Below, one piece after another: positions 58,435 through 64,000 of a DNA stretch of 64,000 bases. Each line of letters starts with the position of its first letter. Within the stretch, counting starts at the first letter, position 1. The notes under the pieces are model-generated. The model searched no databases. It was not told the origin of the DNA and was given only the letters and a program-made list of their open reading frames with translations. Both the position numbers and the translations under genes were made by a program. Source of the DNA: Chaetorhynchus papuensis (lineage: Eukaryota > Chordata > Aves > Passeriformes > Rhipiduridae); the NCBI GenBank assembly GCA_013396525.1, contig VWYX01000716.1, forward strand, positions 238,035 through 302,034, given 5' to 3'.

Positions 58435-58777
58435 AAAAGACTTTGATCAAAGAAATATTGCTTCTTTCCTCCTTTCACTAAGCAGATGTGCAACGTGTCT
58501 TGGGAAAGAAATAGAAAAATTCCTGAGTGATTTATTTGATGAACCTAGTTTTAACCCAGGTTATTGCATGCCTGATACGGTGATGCTGGTTATTAGTTTC
58601 CAGTTGAAAATGACCAGATAGAGAACATATTCACTTCATCAATATAATACATTTATTGGTTGTCAGGAGAGTCACATCACACAGATATGTAAATCTGTCA
58701 CTTTGTCTTAAAAGTGTATTTCTCTATTACAATGTTTCTTGATGTATGTTTTAAGGCAGTAAGGCCTTTTAAATATT

Positions 58778-58797
58778 AAAAAAAAAAAAAAAAAAAA
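58778..58797. repeat. A20 homopolymer
   Basis: Twenty consecutive A, directly preceded by ATT so that ATTAAA overlaps its start. No retroposon or retrocopy body could be recognised upstream, so it is recorded as a simple repeat. Confidence 0.9.
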
Positions 58798-58908
58798 CAA
58801 GACAAGGGGGAAGATTTGTCTATTCAATCGCAGGATTTAAGACATTAAAAGCAGATGCATCATTTATAAAAGTAGGATTTTATCAAATGCCATAGCAAAT
58901 GAAAGAAT

Positions 58909-58931
58909 CATATCTACCATATGTAGATATG
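58909..58931. repeat. Perfect 9-bp inverted repeat, 5-nt loop
   Basis: CATATCTAC (58909-58917), loop CATAT, GTAGATATG (58923-58931): every arm base pairs. As RNA or extruded DNA this would form a 9-bp stem. It is AT-rich and too short for a microRNA precursor. It may be a chance dyad or a dimeric binding site. Confidence 0.75.
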
Positions 58932-60539
58932 TGAATTAAAGAAACCTCATTTCCCAGGAAAATTAACAAACTCTTTTGCTAGCCTTAAGGTGGATTAGTC
59001 CATGAAGCTGGTTACTAGTTGACCACAAATCTCAATTTGTTGTGTCAAAAGTGAAATAGAATAAAGTCTTTGTTTAAAATATTTTTTTAAAAGAAGAAAT
59101 TTATCAATCTGTTTATAAGTCCATGGCAGGAATGCTAGTTTTGAAAAATATACATAACTAAAGGAACTCAAAGGAGTTTAATTGCAATTTAATTCTGCTC
59201 TTCACCATTAAAAACTGCATGCACTATCAATAACAATCAATATTTAAATTAGCAAGAAATTCACAAAATCCATATTTTTCGCTTCAAAATGTGCAAAACC
59301 ATTTTTTTTTCAGAATGTGATGACATTCTATATTTCAAAACAAAATTTAACACCTACAATATGACATGTTACTGTACTAATCCTTCACACAGGTCCAGTG
59401 TTACAATGGGGGTATTTGTTAACACCTCCCCTGCTCTGTGCAGAGTAAGAACAGGTTGCTCCAAGCACCCTGAAATACTGGACCAGAGCCTCATTTTCTT
59501 CTATCAACCATATTTTTGGTGATGGGACAGAGAAATAGGGCACACTGCCCACTTGAGTCACCATGAGGCCTGTCAGTGGTTACAGTGAGATTTGTATCAG
59601 GCTCTAAAGAAGCTTGACAGTGTAAGCTGGAAATGATGATAAATGAGAAAGAAACGTTATTTATTTTGACTGTACAACAGCAAATTGATTAGTGTGCATG
59701 TTAGGTATCACAGTACAAATGCAGAGGAACTGCATGAGACCTCCACAAAAAAGGAAACTCTTCTTGTTTTTCATGGGAAAGAAATTCCATCTCTGAACAG
59801 ATCCCACACTCTGGGCCTCATTCAGCAGACCCTCCATGTGTAAAGCTGCCGCTGAACTTAAAAAAAACTCTGTTTGCAGTGCCCCTGGAACAAGGGCTTT
59901 GTCATCTTGGTTAAAACACATGGTAATTTACCAGCTGGGTGTCCTTGCTGAAAAGGATATTGGTAGTACAGAGGAGAAGATGTACCCCCCATGGACAGCT
60001 TTATCCAGGATCTCTCCATCCTGCAGAGATTTCCGGGCACTGCACAGTTTAGCTGCAGGATCCTGGATGTAGCAGCACTCATACAACCCCTCCCCTTTCC
60101 CAGCAGAGGGAATACACCCCAGGAATTTTTTATTTGGGTTTTGGGGTAACCCCATTGGTGATCCAGGGCTGGGCAGCTCCCTTCAGGGCTGCCTCAAAGG
60201 ATGGGGCTCAGCTGTGATGAGGGAGTTCACAGGTGGTCAGTAGCCAGTAAAGAGTTGTAGTTATGGCTCAGGATAGCAAATATCCTTCCTGATACACTAT
60301 ATACAAATATATTGCCTGCCCGTGTGCCATCCCCTGCTGCACCTGCCTCTCCCTTTCCACCTCATCCAGCCATTACCTCCTGCCTTGGTCCTCCATCCTT
60401 CCCCTGCTCCTGCCCCCTGAGTGTCCCGGTTTTCCCCTGGCTCCTGCCCATAGAACACTCCTGCCTGCATGCACTGAGCATAGGAGTGGTAGTAGCTTTT
60501 ATTACTCTCAGTCCTTTATTAATGCCACATGTGCTGTTG

Positions 60540-61130
60540 TAAGGTTAAGTTATTAAGTGATATCCAATAATTGTTTCTGCTCTAAAGTGGACATTTCATT
60601 TAACTATACTCATGTGGATCTGTTTCAGTACCATTTATCACGACCACATTTAAGGAAAGATTTCAATAGGCCATTTCTCTCTTTCCTTTCTTTAACGTAA
60701 CTAGACCTAAAAGGTCCCGGTCAAAAATTAAATACAATTACCTTTGGACCAGCATAAGGGAATGTGGGGCTTGCATGCACTTTGGAAGTTAAAATCCAGA
60801 TTTTACTGGGCTATCATCTCAGCTGCAGAGTTAATTTTACTGTATGTGTGCACTTGCTGGAAATGCTTACATGAAGGCATACAATGACCTGTTTAGTTTG
60901 CAGAAGAAAATGATGTCATTTGCAAGTAAGCTTTCAGCTGTGATATTTTATAATTGTTTAGATGAAAACCTGATAATCCTCTACTCCTTCACATAAACTG
61001 CAATCCATCTTTAAAACTGCGATAATTCATAAAACCTGCAGCTTAATAAACTAACAAACCCCAGGCCTATGTTATTTTAAGGGAAGTCAATCTTTGATCA
61101 GTCAAGCTGAAATGGGTCTGATAAGTGGAG
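60540..61130. promoter_or_regulatory. Candidate conserved noncoding block
   Basis: Repeat-free with GTTATTAAGTGATATCC, CCAATAATTGTTTCTGC, AATTAAATACAATTACC, TATAATTGTTTAGATG, GCGATAATTCATAAAACC and CTTAATAAACTAAC. Motif types match HOX, SOX and NKX-like cores. Inference only. Confidence 0.28.
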
Positions 61131-61239
61131 GCCTTACTCACAGGGAGCAGCACTCCAGTTTGTTATTGCTATTTGCTCATCATCCTCAAGTGCAAAATAA
61201 GCAGAAGTCTTTCCGAGCTTCTTATCTCTTTTCACTTTC

Positions 61240-61560
61240 TTCTCTAGATCTCTGTCGCTTTAATCCAGCATGTCTGCTGCTGGTTAACAAGGAAATCCTG
61301 TGTCAATTATCGCCAACAACTTCCTGCTGTGAAGCTGTGGGGAATCAAAGCTTTTGAGAGCCTTTTTCACACCAGAGAGTAGTGCAGGGCCTAATTAAAT
61401 GGCCCTCATATCCTGCAGCCTACTGGTGGCCAAATGATAGAGAGCTAATGAATGATAACCTAATTTTTTTTTTTCCAAGAATTGTTTTGATTCTTCCGGT
61501 CAGTTGTGCTTATTGAGTGGCAGCTCATTGTTCATGCTTGGGGCTGAGAAGGGTGTCAAA
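61240..61560. promoter_or_regulatory. Candidate conserved noncoding block
   Basis: Contains GTCAATTATCGCC, the dyad GGGCC-TAATTAAAT-GGCCC (61387-61405), GAGCTAATGAATGATAACC and TCTTCCGGTCAG in repeat-free DNA. The TAATTA core held inside a GC dyad is distinctive. Conservation not tested. Confidence 0.3.
61387..61405. repeat. Inverted repeat GGGCC-N9-GGCCC around TAATTAAAT
   Basis: Perfect 5-bp GC arms flank TAATTAAAT. A small dyad that places a homeodomain core between strong-pairing arms. Confidence 0.5.
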
Positions 61561-64000
61561 AGGTAGAACTGGGGAAAGATACCAATCTGCTGGGTTTATT
61601 GTGTGCAGACCTTCGATTATATAAATATATATATTGCATATCGGGGAGGATATTTGTTAAAATTGCTTCGCTGAAATGTGTTGCCCTCTTTCCTTGATAT
61701 GAATTGCTTTGGTGACTCTTATACACATGTGGGCTGCAAAATTGTCCTATAAATCCCCCTCATAAATGCTATCGCTAGAATATTATTTTTACAGAATCAC
61801 AGAATAAGGTATCTGCCATCGCTCGTGCACAGCTGCCCCAGTTCCTCCTCCTCTCTTTCCCTTTTTTTTTCCCCTTCTAAAATATTTCTGTGAAGAACTT
61901 GATCTCCTGCCCAAACAAGACTGCAGCTTTTGTATGGCTGCTGCTTAAGATTAACTAACCTTATGTTAAGTTGGACATAAAAGAAATACAAATTTGTGCA
62001 TCTCTGCTGGTTTGGGGTTTAGAGAAGCCCTGGCTGCTTCTGCCTGCACGGGGATGCTGATCTGTGAGCACTCAGTGCCCCGTGCTGAGCATTAGAGCAG
62101 TGCCCAGAAGGGGAGCAGCAACAAAACCACCTTAGGAATAAATAAAATACCTGAGCAGTTGGCAAGGTACTCGTATTTACCCCAATTGTTCATTTCTGAG
62201 AGTCCTATCGTGGTGCATGTACATGAGGTGACAGACTTAGAGGTACCATGGGAGACCTAACTTTGAATTTCCTGACTTTTATGGTTTTACATTACAACTT
62301 TAATGTTCCATTAGCACAGTTTTTTTGTAGTTAATTTCCTTGGGGAGCTTGGAAGAGTTCAGGCTGGGTTGGTTTTTTTTTTTTTTGCTTTATTTTTTTA
62401 AATAAAAGCAGGGGGTTGGAGAAAGATGGTCAAATCTGCTCAGCTGCTTTGAAATGTTTAAAAGGATTTAATAGGATTTTTTTTTTTTTCCTAGGGAGAA
62501 ACAAATACAAAATGCCAGCTAGAAGCATGCACACCTGCTTTCAAATTCTGAAAAGCTCAGGGTCTGTCCTGCCCCATTCCATATCCAGAGCTCTGGGTGA
62601 GATTGGCCGACATAAGATCCTGTGTTAAGATTTTTTTAAAGTGCTTTGGCTTTGGGTTTTTTGGTGCTTTCTGGGTCAAGTAAGTGTGAAGATACCTTGT
62701 GTTTAAAGAGCCCTCTCCTTTGGACTATGAGCATTATGAACCACACCCTTCATTTTTTAATTTTTTTTTTTTTTTTGCAAAAATTTCAGAAATCCTAATT
62801 TTCATGTGCTTGGGGCTTTTAATGTTCAAAATTCTAGCTTTGCTGGATGCAGAGAAAGTTAAATATTGATCAAACTGGGAAGTTTGACTCCATGGGCTGT
62901 GGATTCAGGAAAAACACTGTGATTCAAGAGCCAAGCAAGAGTTTTCACAAACTACCTCCCTTCTCCTTTACATTCATTGACACAGTGAGCATTTGTTACC
63001 TCATGAAGTGCAAATTTCATTTGCTAGTTTTGGAGCTAATTAAATTGTTTCAAAGTTCAGTTCAGGATTGAACTTTGCAGTGCACAGACAGGTGATTTCT
63101 TGCTGTACTGCTGAAGACATCAGTTCTTATGCACATTCGTTTATTTTTCACATGGATATAGTTTTCCTTGCAAATAGGATTGAAAAACCCCAAACACACT
63201 AATTACAGTTTTTATCAGCTCTGAAATCACTGTTTTTGTGTATTTTTACACACACACTCCCCCCACCCCACTGAAATAAAGCATTGAAGTACTTATTTCC
63301 CTTAGCCATTAATAGTGCTGGTGGATATTTTTTAACTGATGACATACAGAGATGAGGTTAAAAGGAAATAGATTTTAAACAGACATTCTGTGCTTTCGCC
63401 AAAAGTGCCAAAAATGTTTTAGGGTTTACAGATCATGGCCCAGATTTTAATTCCACCTTCAACAGTATAAATTTAATACTCTGCATAAACCAGATTTTGA
63501 TCCTTACTTTTCAAAATTTCAAATGCATTTTTTAATAATAAAATCAATAAATACACCTTCAAATCCCGTGGGGAGGTTTACCTGACAATGTAAAGGGCTA
63601 AACAGCTCCAAGGATTTGACAATAATTCTCTACAAGAATATTTCTGCTAGTTGTATTTGTTTTTTCTTCCCAGGCCTAACATATTTCTTTTATTAAAAAT
63701 GATAAAGACTTGATCCTGCCTCCATTTTAAACATCACTGCACCAGGTCTGATACAAATTTATTAATTTTTTTTCTTCCTCTCCTGGTCTGCTTCTCAGAT
63801 GGAAGCAGAAAATATTTGCTTCTATTCACACCATACACCAAACTATGAAGATTATTTCAGTTATGATTTCCTATGTGTCTGTACTAAGGAAAGAGTGGAA
63901 ATAAAGGACAAAACCAATAAAGATTCCAAACCAAAAGCATATGTATGGGAGAGTAATACACAAAACAAAACAGGGGCTGTTAAACAGATGACTCCGCTGA
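61561..64000. other. AT-rich unique DNA to window end, no gene seen
   Basis: No recognised gene or transposon. Includes TATATAAATATATATATTGC near 61618, a polypyrimidine piece near 61845-61880 (TTTCCCTTTTTTTTTCCCC), and T runs at 62373-62386, 62477-62489 and 62761-62776. A CAGAATCACAGAATA string near 61793 resembles an antisense CR1 tail, but nothing CR1-like follows it. The last 500 bp are AT-rich and featureless. Confidence 0.5.
62761..62776. repeat. T16 homopolymer
   Basis: Sixteen consecutive T, the longest of three T runs within 400 bp. Simple repeat. Confidence 0.9.

Larger units (their letters stand above)
58435..60539. other. AT-rich unique DNA, no gene seen
   Basis: Holds an A20 run (58778-58797), a perfect hairpin-forming inverted repeat (58909-58931), and AT-rich sequence to 59300. 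A GC-richer C-rich piece follows at 60310-60440 (CCTGCTGCACC-type, low CpG). No gene or transposon recognised. Confidence 0.5.

Noticed and set aside
58741..58797. A20 run with ATTAAA as the 3' end of a retrocopy
   Set aside because: The signal abuts the A run instead of lying 10-30 bases upstream, and no parental gene sequence or target-site duplication is recognisable.
61791..61806. CAGAATCACAGAATA as antisense CR1 tail
   Set aside because: The sequence after it does not match any CR1 3' block, so 15 bases alone are not enough.

Overview
This is 64 kb of vertebrate nuclear DNA, almost certainly from a bird, and it looks like a gene desert or the inside of a very large intron. The bird call rests on five copies or fragments of the CR1 LINE (2822-2880, 7653-7821, 22664-22746, 50729-51023, 57091-57510). 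Three of them end in the typical avian CR1 tail of ATTCTGTG/ATTCTATG-like 8-mers. Other support comes from the low repeat load, the moderately AT-rich base composition and the scarcity of other recognisable interspersed repeats. I cannot name the species or the locus.

No protein-coding gene could be confirmed. The longest open frames (about 180 codons at most) have random-looking composition, often lack an ATG, and match no family I recognise. Five open segments flanked by plausible splice sites (4129-4309, 7092-7235, 9123-9221, 41979-42083, 58221-58434, all on +) are listed as low-confidence candidate exons. The last two are phase-compatible with each other. They could be exons of a lncRNA or a little-known gene, or chance. 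No tRNA, rRNA, known microRNA or CRISPR was seen.

Layout. 1-7.6 kb: unique AT-rich DNA, one CR1 scrap, an (AAAAG)n array with an assembly gap of 180 N inside it, and two candidate exons. 7.6-13.4 kb: a CR1 3' end followed by AT-rich DNA with several dense TAATTA/ATTA clusters. 13.5-16.8 kb: more GC-rich, featureless. 16.8-20 kb: repeat-free, homeobox-motif-rich DNA that looks like conserved regulatory sequence. 20-30 kb: plain AT-rich DNA with a 71-bp CpG micro-cluster at 21950 and a CR1 tail. 30-35.3 kb: two further regulatory-looking blocks (30560-30830, 34640-35330). 35.3-47.2 kb: mostly plain sequence, with short dyads, a 20-bp tandem duplication and a candidate exon. 47.2-50.3 kb: a perfect (GGAA)22 array, then the most enhancer-like stretch in the window (47900-50330). 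50.7-57.5 kb: a long sense CR1 and a long antisense CR1 bracketing plain DNA. 57.5-64 kb: a moderately GC-rich stretch, a candidate terminal exon, a perfect 9-bp hairpin, and further regulatory-looking blocks at 60.5-61.6 kb.

The best overall reading is a regulatory gene desert: long repeat-poor intervals rich in homeodomain-type cores with very few transposons, as is known around vertebrate developmental transcription-factor genes. That is inference from composition and motifs, because conservation could not be measured here. I found no new biological system that the sequence alone would prove.
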